From Ectocarpus siliculosus (taxonomy: Eukaryota > Sar > Phaeophyceae > Ectocarpales > Ectocarpaceae): a stretch of DNA of 64,000 nucleotides. Made by a program: the position numbers and the translations under genes. Under the pieces are notes generated by a model, which saw only the letters and a list, made by a program, of their open reading frames with translations, searched no databases and was not told where the DNA came from. Positions 1 through 12,547 of this stretch are shown here, piece by piece. Within the stretch, counting starts at the first letter, position 1. Each line of letters begins with the position of its first letter. The stretch spans positions 1,470,828 through 1,534,827 of the forward strand of contig FN649745.1 of assembly GCA_000310025.1 (NCBI GenBank), written 5' to 3'.

Positions 1-109
1 TACGCAGGGATCCTGTGCGTGGACTAGGTGCTCCTGTATATTTAGGCTAACGCGGCTGCTACTCTGCTGCGACTGCCGCATACTTGGTACTATTATACTG
101 CATCACCAG

Positions 110-3100
110 ACACGGCGTTCAGGCAGCAGCGAATGGCGGCCGTACAGCCGGTCGTCACGCCGGCGTGGGTGGTAGGCTTGTTTATGACGGTCGGCGTGCT
201 CTTCGTACCGCTCGGAACCTGGCTCAAGCTCAAGTATGCCGACGTCGTGGAGCTGACCCAGCAGTACGAGGGCTCGGGCACGACCGTCGACGACTGCTCG
301 ATATCCGAGGCGAACGAAGGGAAAGAGGTAGGTAGCACAACTTACAGCAGCAGATGGTTGGCACCAGCGTGCGATCGTTGTTTGAACTCCTCGTTCTTGA
401 ATTTTGTTACGCCTCCTGTGTCAACGCTCCGGTCCGTGCCACCTCTCCGATTCTCTGTAGCGGGCATGCAACTGATACATCTTTCTTCTGTAAGCACCCC
501 GACATTTCTCCGATCAGTGCGACGCTCAATATATGTACGGTGGCCGTATGGTTCATGGGCTTCGCGTGCGTTTCGCGCACTTACAATAGTTATTTTCACG
601 CCGTAGGTGGGCGTACCGGAGCGAGGCATCAGGAATGACGCGACCCCGTTCGATCTCTCCGCTATCCGTGTGAAAAAGCAAATCAATCGTCTCATTCTTG
701 TTTTTGTTGTGGCTTGGTGGCGACAACTCCCCAATACTTACCAACTCTACGATTACGACGTATGTAGTCTGATGCAGTGTAAGTGGTGTGGTCTAGATAC
801 CACAGGCTACCGTACACAACTGTTTGACATATAAGCGCTACGGCAGAAACATACTGTCTAGACCAATAGAGTGCACAGCACGCATCAAAATCGAGGACAC
901 AGACTACCCTTGTTAGGGAGAGACCCAGGTGGCGGTGGTATTCACCCACTGACGGAGGCAGGCACTGTTGTTTCGTGAGGTTTAGCAAGGAGGACGTCTC
1001 AGAAGAGAGAGAGAGAATGACACCGAAGAAACAGGAACGGGAAGTAGGAAGACTTGTTGTTCCTGGCTTCAGCAGGCGGCCTCGGAAGAGTCGAATCTAG
1101 GGCGGAATTTCATGCTGTCCAACGATTCACAAGATATTCCGCCAGATCGTTTCTTGCTTTACGTCATCCTCTACACCTGTCGTCCACGTCACCCCCGTCC
1201 CGCCTACGTGCCACAAATCCATCCTTGCTGAAGGTTTTTACGGCCTCAATGGAGTGACCTTCGTGGAACCTGTCATTCACAAGATATACTTCGAAGTATT
1301 TCTCTATGAAGTTGTTTTTTGGGGGGGAACTACATTAGGTAGTGTCTAACCATATCGTGCGAATCGTCTTCGTTGTACCCATTCCACTTCAGTCAAACCC
1401 TGTTATTTCGTAGCTGCAGGTTAGATCGTAGGCCACGCTTGGATAAAAACAACTGACACATTATTTCCGTGCGCTATGTACATAGACCCGCAATACCCAT
1501 TGATCTTCCCTGCATAACGGTGCCTTGTTTTGTAGAGTCGTCGTGTGGATGTCGGACACTGACGTTTGCGGTTGTGGGCGCGGTTGTTTCTCTTGATCGT
1601 TCTCTCGGTCGCGTGCGATTCTAGTGCCAGGTGAAATTCAGCATCGACAAAGATATGAAGGGTCCCATCTATGTCTATTTTGAGCTCCGGAAGTTTTACC
1701 AAAACCACCGGAGCTACGTCAAGTCGCGGAGCTTCGATCAGCTCAAGGGAGGGGTGAGCAAGCTTGTTGATTAGGACTGTTCGTTGCGGGCTGCGTTGTG
1801 CTGGGGTTGAATCACATGGTGAATTTCTTTCGGCGATGCAGGTTGAGTCCGATCAACGCTTGTCACTTGTATCGGCAAATCGTGTGCTTTAGCGTACCGC
1901 GCCGCCGCTTGTGTTCCACGATGGGCTACCTCTATGGTTAGAACGCGAGTAGCCGTAAAACAGATGAGGTCGACTTTGGAAACATGCTGATGACATATAT
2001 ACACAAAGCGGGGTATCCCTGTACATACACGTCCACCGGAGGAAGTCACGACCACGACATCGTGTTTCGATAACCAACGCAATCGACGAGCTGAGGAAAT
2101 ATCTTACGGACACAAAACAAGTACAAGCCAAACGCTCGATGTTTCTCCGTTGATGCGGTGCCGTGCCCAGTCTTCTTGAGGGCGTCTCCTTCGTTAAATG
2201 TTGCGAGAATGAAGTGTGCTGCCGTCGGCAACAGAAAAACGCTGCCTCGACCTTAGGTTCCTCCAGCCATGCGTCTGCTGAGAGAGTTCGAGTATTGTCT
2301 GCTGAGGTCCCTTTTGTTTTTCACTCTTTCTCTTCGTTTCAAGGCAATCATGCATTCGAAAACAAAGGCCGAGGCAATTCACACGCCTGATACGGCGTAT
2401 CACCGTTGGCAACAAAGGCGATGGAAGGTGCAGCATCGCTCCATTTTCGACATGCCATACAACAGCGGCTCGACCAGCACCGGATAATATTCTGACTTAC
2501 CCGACGGCACGGTATGAGCTACACCGCACACGCCCCCCGCCCCGTCCTTCCGTCGTACGTGTTCCCTTTGGCATACAAACGCGTGGCGCCGAAAGGTTCC
2601 TGGAGCCGGCATCTGCAGCCCCCTAGAGAGCATCGACACCCTCGATTTGAACCCGTGTGGTTTGGTGGCGAATAGCATGTTCAACGATGTGATTGTTGTG
2701 GATAGCGCGCCGGAGCCGTACGAGTCCCTCTCCCCGTACGAGTACATGGACGAGGGCGGAATATCGTGGGTCACGGGTGAGATTGGGCTGAAGGTAATGA
2801 GCGAACAAAGATGCAGCCGCAAGCGGTGCGTGTACTTGGGTACGATGGTAATGGCTCGGCTTGTCGGGCTTCCCCGTTCTGGACACCGTTTCTTCACCTC
2901 GTAGAGATATCAACCAGAATGGGTATTCCCAGGGGTGGAATGTTATCGTACGTCGCGCACGGTATGCAGCGGATTACGCCCCACCGTGTATTAGGGGCGT
3001 TGTATCGGCACGGCATATGGTATCCCGTTCTGTAGCTAAGGCGTTGGACTACTCACTACCGTGCTGTCTCGATCCTAGCTAGGTCTGGTGGCTGCGGGAC

Positions 3101-5479
3101 GCTCCATTCGAATGTCTTGGCAAACATGTTAACGGTGACCGATGTTCGTTTCGTGTCGAAAGCTGGTCCGCAGGTCGATGCAGGGAACGGACGAACGCTA
3201 CCATGCGTATATGATTGTAACCTTACCACGGCAGTAGCCAGAACAACGCTTTGATTGCAGACCAACGTGCCAACTCGTTCTTGGCCCCGCGTTTCATGAC
3301 CTCGTTGCGTAATTGCCAGACCGAGATGGGGACTTCTCGCAGCCCGACGGCTTCGTGAGGGCAGAGTGCGCTCCGAGCGTAAGCTGCGAGGACTGCTTAG
3401 GGTCCGCGGCGTACAGTGATTGTGGTAGCTTCACAGACCGCACAGGTGCAGACTGTTGTAGCAGCTTGTAGATACAGCGACCTAGCTTTACAGCTGTGCT
3501 GCTGTTTCGAGCGGATCGAACAGTGTTTCTGTCCCAGCCAAGAACGAAGATGTCGTGCCTTCCTTCCGCAGCCACAAACAGATGCGCGACGAGCTCGTCA
3601 CATGGGAGAGTCTCTTTTAGTTGTTGTAAATAGTGGCCTTCCACGGCGTTATTGGAAACCCCATTCTAAGTTGCTGGTTGTGCTATGAGGTACTATGCAC
3701 CGAAATACATTGTGAACAGCCCACCGGGCAACACCTCCCTTTCGCGTGTTCTGCGCCGCCCGTGCCCCGGATGCCGCTACAACCCTCTCCTCGCCTCATT
3801 GTGCAAACAACAACAACAACAACAACAACAGGCACAAGCTACAAATACTGGTACCCAGATGAGGCGTCAACGCAGTACCTCTACGAGACGTACCCGAATG
3901 TGAGCACCCTCATGAGGGGTATCAACCTAGCACGACAGAATCATAGGCCTTCCCTTCGCGCTCTTTGCTATTGCCAAATAGTGGTAACGAACTATCTGTC
4001 GTTACTTCCTTGAAATTGTTATGCATTCCTGTTCAGCATACCATAAATACACAACACACGTTGTTTGTTGCAGGAAATCGGTTGGTGTTATAATTGCGTT
4101 TCTTCGTGTCGTTCCTTCTTTCCCTCGATCCTTGTTCAGTCGTTGATTCTTTTGCTTTCGTCGTGTTAGTTTAAACCAACGGTCTTCTTTTTCCCCTATC
4201 CTCATCTCTGTTTGGTCCGTCAATTTTGCATCAATTTTGCAGGTGATAAGCCCCGTCGATGGTGTCACCGACGAGCACTTCGTGGTGTGGATGCGGACCG
4301 CCGCCCTGTCGACGTTTCGAAACCTGTACGGTCGAATCGAGCACGACTTGGTAGCCCCCGCCGAGATCACGTTCAACGTGACCGCGAGTGAGAATCTGTG
4401 TGCTTTCGTGTGTGCCTCTCTCACTAGCGCAAATGACGCTGACTGGCCGACACATGGCAGCGGCCCTTGATGTGGTACGCCGTTGTTTTCGTTCGTTTCT
4501 CTTTGTTCGTGTGGAACTTGATTGTATGGGTGTGTGTATTTGCTGGTTTCGATTTGAACCAGTCGTTGATGTACATGCGCGAAACTGCTTCATGCCCTCT
4601 TGCATTACGACGCAAATCTACTACTTCTCTTAGACGTAGAAGTTGCATCTTCACAAATCCCTTGCCCTGTACAAACAGCGTGGTACACAGCAAGATGATC
4701 TCGAAAAGAGGCGGGGAATTAGGTTACATGGTGTGTACCGCAAGCTCCACGGCAGAAAAAACTGAGGTAGCCCCGGTTGTGATGGCTCCGAAGGATCGTA
4801 TTCATATGCGAAAACAGAACAGCAACCATATAAAACTCGAAGCATCTTGCTCGAACCAATAGTTAAACCTTCTCCCATTGAGTATGCCCCAGCAATACAC
4901 GTCGTGAGAAACTAGCCGACGCCTTCTGACGAACAACTTTCCTGTTGTGCGCATGCATCGCGACGACGAGAAAGATTTCCATGTCGCCGGATTTGGGGGC
5001 ACCAAGAGTCTCGTCTTGACGACGCTGTCTCCCGTTGGTAACGGCAACGGTGTCCTCGGAGGCGCCTTCATGGCTGTCGGGGGAGCGTGTCTAGCGGCTG
5101 GAGTTGTCGTGCTGTCGACGTTTCAGAAGCGACCAAGGTCAGGCAGTCTGCGGTCGTGTCATACTTCTCCAAATTGCCCGTGAAGTACAATAGATTGCCC
5201 CTTGTCGCGTCAATGCGGCCTCGTCACCGTGGCAGTTTTCAGAATCACCGGGTCCACTGTGCAACCCGAGCGAGATCTGTAGAACCCTACGGTACCGCTC
5301 CTCCCTGCCTACCCACCTGACTACCTGCCTCCATGCCGACCTGTCTGCTGACCGCAATTTTTCCGTGCTGTCTTTATTACCCCCCTGTGAAAATCGATGT
5401 TGTCTGCCCAAATGTCTGCTGTGACCTGACCCATGCGTGCAGAGAACTCGCGGACGCTTCGCAACTGGAGTCGTCGTAG
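110..5479 (+). CDS. CDC50: CDC50/LEM3 (TMEM30) family P4-ATPase beta subunit, 5' partial
   Basis: CDC50 proteins are two-pass membrane glycoproteins that partner P4-type ATPases (phospholipid flippases) for ER exit and activity. Seven exons join with matching phases: 110-327, 1631-1753, 2596-2776, 3832-3899, 4243-4387, 4909-5137, 5443-5479 (TAG). This gives about 332 residues, close to the family's usual length. Family signatures seen: PDTAFRQQR and QPVVTP before membrane segment 1; DMKGPIYVYFELRKFYQNH; YVKSRSFDQLKG; CSPLES then NPCGLVANSMFND; EHFVVWMRTAALSTFRNLYG; NNFPV; then GGTKSLVLTT leading into membrane segment 2 and the C-terminal tail. The first exon opens two bases into an Asp codon after a cag acceptor at 107-109, so an upstream exon with the start codon is missing; the ATG at 133 is internal. 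The exon 6 start (4909) is the least certain border. The family call is firm; the partner ATPase is unknown. Confidence 0.93.
3807..3831 (+). repeat. (CAA)n tract ending in the exon 4 acceptor of the CDC50 gene
   Basis: About eight CAA units run straight into the cag that acts as 3' splice site for the 3832-3899 exon. The tract is pyrimidine-poor, so the usual polypyrimidine tract is replaced by a microsatellite. Confidence 0.75.
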
Positions 5480-6766
5480 CAGTTGGAGCCGGACAAATAC
5501 CAAGGACCACCTCGGGGGCAAACGCTTACAACCGAAATTTGTCACTACACGAACAGATATTACGGTTTAATGAAACCGTTGTGTTGCAAGCGGTTATCAT
5601 TAGCGTTGCTGTAGAGAAAATATCTGCTCCCCTTGAGTCACTCGGTTTCGTTTGAAAAAATCTGGCCGACCAGCATTCCGTACCACAAGGGGTCACTAGA
5701 CTGGTTTTACATGAGGTTAACGACATCGTTCCAGTCCCTTGTTGTCCAAACAGCACCCTCGCACGTCCTAACGATCCCTGGGAGGACTCTTCGAGGCGGG
5801 TTTTGGCGCCGTCAGGGTGGTCAAGTAGCCTACGCCAAATAACTGGTGTGCTGTGTTTCGCGTTGTGCAGATATGGCGGCTCATGTTTCCCGTGATACCA
5901 TACCGTGCTCGCTCTTCCTTGGATCATCGTAGTTACAGACGAGTTGTGGACACCTCGCGACAAGAGCCACGGGTTGTGGTTGGTATGGTAGCCAGCGCAG
6001 GGAGAGGCATGGAAACATTTCCTCCTTCAGTCGTGTGTGTGGCGGTTGAGCTTCTCTTGGAATAGGAACAGACCTACACGTCGAGCAGTTTGTCGAAGAC
6101 ATTGTGGTGGCACTTGTAGCATGAGTGTGTCCCTGCCCTTGTTGTGGCGGGTGTAGCAAACCTATCGGGGCGCTGATCGAACTATCGGTATCATTTTCCG
6201 TCCCAGTTTTTGTGTGTTTATTGGAGAAACGAAGGAGTGTTGTCAGCCACATTGGGAATATCCCAGGCCAGCGCTGGTGAAGGGGGAACGCATGTTTCAC
6301 ATTGCACTCCTGATGAAGTAGACGCAATTTTTTTTCAGAATGATGCATGTTGTTGCGTTCATTTTTAGACGCGATCGAAGTTGACGAGCTCAGAAAAGAG
6401 TGTCGATACCATATCCTCAACAAAGATGCACGTCCACGATGCAAAGTTGCGTCGTGCCATGTTCTGAGACGACGCGCTGTTGCTAAAACAACGTAGCATA
6501 CGTTTCATCGGCAAGCAGCCTCACGATCACATGGAGGTTGTTGTGCCATTTCTTTCGGGGGAGGATGACAATGCAGGAACGAAGGAACGAGCCAACGGCT
6601 CCTGTTTTCATAGTGTATCAGGACGACACGAGTCACCACCAAACGCACTTCTTTCGGAACGCGCGCTTCAGCACCACCGGGCAAACATCACAACATGCAA
6701 TGCACGAAGGGTTTCAGCAGGCGATTCTTTTCACGACAGTCCACCACGATTCCCCTTTCCTCAGGG
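5480..6766. other. Gene-free zone between two convergent genes (shared 3' side)
   Basis: The CDC50 stop (5479, plus) and the giant-gene stop (6767, minus) face each other here. Several 70-190 codon open frames exist (for example 5881-6444, minus), but none shows a recognisable domain or matching splice borders. I read this stretch as 3' untranslated sequence of both genes plus spacer. No obvious mobile element was seen. Confidence 0.6.
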
Positions 6767-8113
6767 CTAAGGCACCAAGAACCTCCTCTTGAGCTCTAAC
6801 TCGGCGTCCGACACCGCGCCCACCCACCACGCCGCGTATGCCGTCATTCCGATGCCCCCCCCCCCCCCCCCTTCTACTTTCTTGGAAAAACCGTCTACAG
6901 CCACGAGCAATTCTTCTAACTTAACCGCACGAGTTTTTCCCTCACTCTCCCCTTCACCGCCCCGTTTCATGGGGGAAGGCGTCTTTTCCGATCCTTGTCG
7001 CTTTGGTGATAACCGCTCCTCGGTCGCCGTTCCTGGCTGAGGCGGTGTTTCTTCGGGGAGTTGCTGGACTTCCGTGACGCCAATCCCCGCACCTCCATCC
7101 TCACCGCTACTCGACACACGTTCAGTTTCGTCGAGAACGACGCCCTCTTCGTTGTTGCTGCCCGGAGGAGACAAAATGCCTGCATCATCAATAGATGGAC
7201 CTTCGGAGCAAGTGCGGAGAGGAGGAGACGCAATCGCACTCTGGTCCTCGGTTTTGGCAGCGGCAAGACTCTCGTCTTGGTTGTCTTCTCCCTTCCTGTC
7301 GCCACCGCCAGCGACAACGACAGCGTCAACGGGAGAGAACGCGTCGGCGGCGGTGCCATGTGTGCCGTTGCCGACTCTACTACCACCGGGCGGTGAGACG
7401 GGCGAACGGTTGAACGCCCTTCTGTTGACCTCGGCCATCATCTGGACGCTCCCTCTCCGAAGCTGGACACTTCCTCTCCGGACAGCTTCGACAACTACCT
7501 GAACGCTCCCCCTCCGGTTCCGGGAACCACCTGAGCCCGCAGACAACTCTTGCACCACCCTCTCTCTAAGCACGAGAACCCCGTCCTTGTCTAGGCAGGT
7601 GGCCACCGCGGGCGCCGTTTCTTGCGTCGATCCCCCGTCTCCCGCCGCTGTTCTTGCTCCTTGCACTGACAAGGAACGCAACAGCGCTTCGAAGGAGGAT
7701 TTCGCCAAGGCGAGGGCTTGACGGTCGCACGTCAGAAGCATCTCCCGCTGCAACCTCGCGACCGTCGCGAGCTTGCGCACGGATGCGGCCCTCCTGATCC
7801 CCTCCGCCCGCCTCCTGCCCACCTCCAGTCGGCGTATCCGGCAAGCCACAAGCCCGGGTTCACTACCAGCAGTCACAATCGAAGTCGTTTTCGGGTCCAG
7901 GGTCGCCCTGTTACTTGTTCTCCCGGCGACTTTGGCAGGTCGATTGCTCCTGTCGTCGGTATGGCCCACTTGTTGTTGCCGTGGCGAGCCTCCGGTCGAT
8001 TCCAGCCTGTAACCGTCTGGCAGGGCGATGCCCGAAGATGTGGAAGAGGCGATGGACTCGTCGTCTCCTTGGTTCTGGCCAGCAACTGCCATGGTGTCGA
8101 TGCCGCCTACACT
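6767..8113 (-). other. Terminal exon of the giant gene, with RRGSVQ cluster
   Basis: This 449-codon exon ends in TAG at 6767-6769 after RRFLVP. It starts after a cag acceptor in phase 0. An alternative acceptor about 43 bp upstream (8156), with a better pyrimidine tract, would need a different phase. The N-terminal third is Arg/Ala-rich and helical (RRLEVGRRRAEGIRRAA), and the C-terminal part is acidic, low-complexity and Pro/Gly/Ser-rich. Between 7440 and 7522 three RRGSVQ motifs occur in close succession, a basophilic-kinase (PKA or CaMK-like) consensus. Confidence 0.7.
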
Positions 8114-11100
8114 CTGGACCTCGAGGAGACGAGGCGCGTTTCTCATGAGGTGCCTGTGATGTGGCATCAAAAAGGGAAAGGGGGGACGGGGGATTATGTC
8201 AAGCAACCTGCTGATTGGGTTGCACGCTCTTTGCAGCCCGTAGGGACGCGCGCATCGCCTCCAGCAGCTGTTTACCCGTTCTTCAGGACATTCCGGCGCT
8301 CTTCGAATAGGGTAAACAATATCCAGGGGTAAGGTGCTTCTCGATACTTAACGTAAGTGTCCGAAGGTGAGGGGCTGGGTGTGTGTGGGAGGAGGAAGTC
8401 ATGGTGGTTACAACCGCTTCAACAGTAGTCCTCTCCAGAACGGCACACAGATCTTTACATTACCAAACGGAACCTGACGCCTGTGGTGCAGCAAAGCGTC
8501 GTCGTCTGTCATACTTCGGCCTCTAACTCGCCTTGGACACCATGCACATCTGTACGCTAGTATCAGCCATGAGACTGCTACGGACAAGCGGAGACCTCGA
8601 GCGGTTCGAGACAAGCACCCGGTGCGTGAGCACCCGTGCATGAACAGGGCTTAGACAGCACAGAGGGTGGAAACCGAGACGGGGGTAGCATGGTATGCAG
8701 GGTACGGCACAACACAAGAGATGGACATATGCAAGACCGCATACCATTGCATTCATGCAGGTGCTTCATCGAGATCTAAGATAACAAACCGGTTTTAGTC
8801 GATGCGGGCTACAGTTTGCTTTGCGCAGCGAAAGACGGCCGTCGCACGCTTGGATTCAGACGTTTGCTAAGCCTCTACGCTTTCGCCACTAATCTCCGAA
8901 ATATCAAGAAATGAAGCGGAGAGGCGTCCTGGGATGGCTCACTTGGCGACGACGGACCCAATCGGGTTTCCTGTAGATGCCGTCTGCAGTCCTTCCGACA
9001 GGCATAGGGTCTTCAACGCGCGCAGGTCAAGCGTGAGAGCGGCTGTCTGGCACGTGAGCGGGTCGTGACCCGACACGGAAATAGACCCATTCACGAGCTG
9101 TGCGATGGTCAGCAGGAATCTGCGTGATGCACACGTCAGAATTTTGCGGATCGAGCAGTGCGATGGTCAGCAGGAATCTGCGTGATGTGCATGACTGGCT
9201 GGTTGATGATGGACGGAGTACATGTTCTGGCGTCTGTCGCTACCACAAGAATGTCATCGGAAAGACGACCATATGCGAACGAAACGGCAGAACGGTATTC
9301 GCAACCAGCATAGCTAGCACCAGAAACCCCGTGAACAAACGGTGGGACCATATTTCGCAGCACACGTGACGGTCAATGGCATGGCGATGACATACTTTTG
9401 CCCCCCGACCACCACGTTGTGAGTCGGCAGAGAGCGGTCCGTTGCCGTTGGTTTCACCTTGTTCCTGATATGCAGACCGCGCCGGAGACGTGCGTTTCGT
9501 CTAGGCAGAGATACTGTTGATTCCCATCGGCGTTGTCTCGACCGTTTTCTTGTCTTTCTCCTCCCCTGGTGTCTATTTTCAGACGGCCCATCACCCACTG
9601 TGACACCTTTCGTTCCGAAGGGTTGTCGTTTGCGTGGTTGCAAGATTAGTGGTCACGAGAGAGACATCGGTCGCAAGATCAAGAGGGGGGCATTTGGTTG
9701 GAGGACATTTGGTTTCTTGAAATTGTTCAAACGGCAACCCTGTTTCCCTCTCATCGTTGCCGGTCGTGTTCGACGAAAAGTGCCGTGCATGCGTAAAGGT
9801 CCAATGGTACCCAGACCGATTACAACATGGTTTGCTGCTCAATACACCGAGAAGCACAACGAAAGCAACGCCACCCTGGCCACGACATCCCAGCAAAAAA
9901 TATGCCATTTTCATCCACAAATAAGTATCACCTTTGACCCGCCACTGCCAAGCACGGCAGTCTCCACGTCCTCCCCCGGCTTCACTCCGACTGGCCTTCC
10001 ACCGGCGTCGTTGCCCTCCGGCCCTGTGAGCAAACGAATCATGCCGAAGCCTACTCGACACTTCGCCGCCCCTCCCGGCAATGACGACGGCGACGACGTC
10101 TCCCCTCCTTCCCTCCCGCCCTCCCCCCCGCCTCCCTCACCATCGTTGGCACTCAGAGCAATTGCTGCAGCTGCTGCGCTCTGTCGTTCCTGGGCCTGTT
10201 TTCGTTTCCTTTTCCCGCTTGAGGCACCCTCTTCCCTGGTGGAGCCAAGAGAAGAGGGTGAAGGAGAAACTAACGACGAGGTTATGTCGGCCGCAGTGGC
10301 GGTGGACGCACGGGAGGACGAGGAAGAGGAGGGCAAGGAAGCTGAAGCAAGTCCAGCAGAAACGCCGCCGTGGGGTTTCCCAGCTGCATGGGTGAGGCGC
10401 TCGAGGGTCTCAAGGGCTTGCACGAACGGGCGTTTAGATGAAGGTGGAGAGAGCGGCGGTCGATGAACTCGAGACTCATTGCTGCGATAACTTGCGCCTC
10501 CGCCTCCGGCCCCGCCTCCTCCTCGCGTAACAGAACTGGCAGTCGCGACTGATGAAGAGGCAGGCCGCTCTTGCGGCTGCTTGCGGTCATCCTCGTCGCC
10601 ATCCCCATCGGAGGCGACCGCAGTCGTTTTCACTTCTCCGGCTTGGTCTGCTGGCAGCGAGCAAGAAGCGTGCGGGGATTCGGCAGGTCTAGGTCACTGT
10701 TTCCTGGAGTTGGAATTCATCGGCGGTAGAAACTGGCACCAGTACTGGCATGGAAAGGTTTGGTGAGAACGTTGGGGGGGGATTGTCGTCAGGAATGTAA
10801 CGTGTGTGATCATCTAAGCCTATTGGACAGTGCGCTTCATCCGTGTACATGATGTTCTCCTTACCATATTTTGAAATTTGGTTGACTTAACGCAAAGAAC
10901 CGACACCTGTGCCTTGGGGTTGCTCAGGCGACCAACACACCTGCTATTTTGTGCTCTCGTCCTCTTCCTTCGATGTTCCGCGCTTCTCGCCTCTCGTGCT
11001 CCTTCGACTCCCAGTGCCACATGATGCACCTGGGTGTGGTTGTACGACGCAAGCGTCATTGTTGTTCCTGCTTCTGCGTGAAAACGATCCACTCGTTGAC

Positions 11101-12514
11101 CTCTATTTCTTCATGTTAGAAGCGCCTGGGTTGACCTGATGCGGTTCACCCATCGGTCCTTCTGCATGCTGCTGTGACTCCTCTGGGAAGTTTAATGTTT
11201 ATCCCAGAACTTTCACTTCGAGGAGAAACCCGTAGCACTTCCGAACCACATCGTTATTTTAGGGTGGAGTGTTCTTCTGGAAGGGGTGCCCCTCCTGATG
11301 CATCACTAGTTCCGTGGGGATGAACTGGCCGCATGCAACCATTTATCACGAGTTCCGTTCGGATGAAGCCTAGTAGTAGACTAGCCCATGGTGTTGGGTT
11401 GCCGAGTCATGTTCGGCTTTACCTACTCCTGCTCACTGATAAGTGCAACCTGATTGGCCTTGGTGGAGTGCATTAAAACAAACAATACTTGCACAAGCTT
11501 GCTCAACGATAAAATATACGTGCAGGTTTTGCCATCTGGCATACGTTTCTGGTCCAAACAACCAGCGCAGATGCCCTGTTCATATCTCATACTGTTTGCG
11601 CCAACCAAAGTTTCACCACTTTTGGTACGTATATCAAAGGAATGGCTCGCAAAACATTCACAGAAAACAAGGTTGATCCGAGAGCGGTGAGTGTCGACAA
11701 AGCGACATGATTTCCAGACCTGTCTCTGTCTCATACCGGTCTAGTTCTCGGAGAAGGACGGCGTCAGAATCAGCACCAGGACCGGGCCGAGTTGATATCG
11801 ACGTCGATAGAGACGCAGCAGCACCGCTATCGTCATGATCCGCGAGCTCAACAGAGGCTCTTGCCCGACTCTGGTGGCAGCACGGCACAGGACACGCCGG
11901 CCCCGGGATCTGCTCCGGACGCATCACAAAATACAGTGATTTCCGCCGCAGTAGGGTTTTGCATCGGAGGGGTAGGGTCTGAGAATGTCTGATCTGGGGT
12001 ATTTTCTTACTACTTGTATGTGGAACTTTCTCTCGAAAGTGAGTAGGCCAAGAACCTGTGACTCTTAGAGCGGTACTTGCGTACGTACAAACCGAGGCCT
12101 CTCCGTGCTTCACTACACGCAGCTTCGGCTCATCATTCGAGCCCCAAATAAAGTGGTTGCCAATCGTGTTTGAACGCTCCAAGTGCTGTCTAACATTTCC
12201 CCATACAAAACAACCCCGAGGACGTTGTTGACGACAAAGTTCCGCACTTCCCAGTTTTCCGTACGGCAAACCTCAACATTATCAAGTATCAGGTGCCTCG
12301 CGCTAGAACCAAACCAACTATTCAATCTATATGTCTTCTGTTGCATGCCAAATACAGTTTTTCTGCTGTCACAAACACCCCTTGTCAACCCTCTCATGAT
12401 TCCCTCTTTTCTCTTCCATCTTGCAAATAATTCCTCTCTTTTCTCACCGTACAACCCAGAACATGCATCCTGAGCAAGGCGTTCGCCAAGTGCCAGGGAT
12501 TGATTTTCGTTCTC

Positions 12515-12547
<33 letters not shown>

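Noticed and set aside
3010-3080. tRNA-like words (GTAGCTAAGGCGTTGGACTA, then TCGATCC) in a CDC50 intron
   Set aside because: No stem pairs for acceptor, anticodon and T arms at once; too weak to call a tRNA or SINE.
5881-6444. 187-codon minus frame between the first two genes
   Set aside because: Low G/C at third positions, no domain, and it lies between two convergent stops.
9459-10466. Long plus-strand frame of 335 codons
   Set aside because: Much of it overlaps the minus-strand exon 10632-9932, whose borders and phases fit the giant gene. The low-complexity complement keeps the other strand open by chance.
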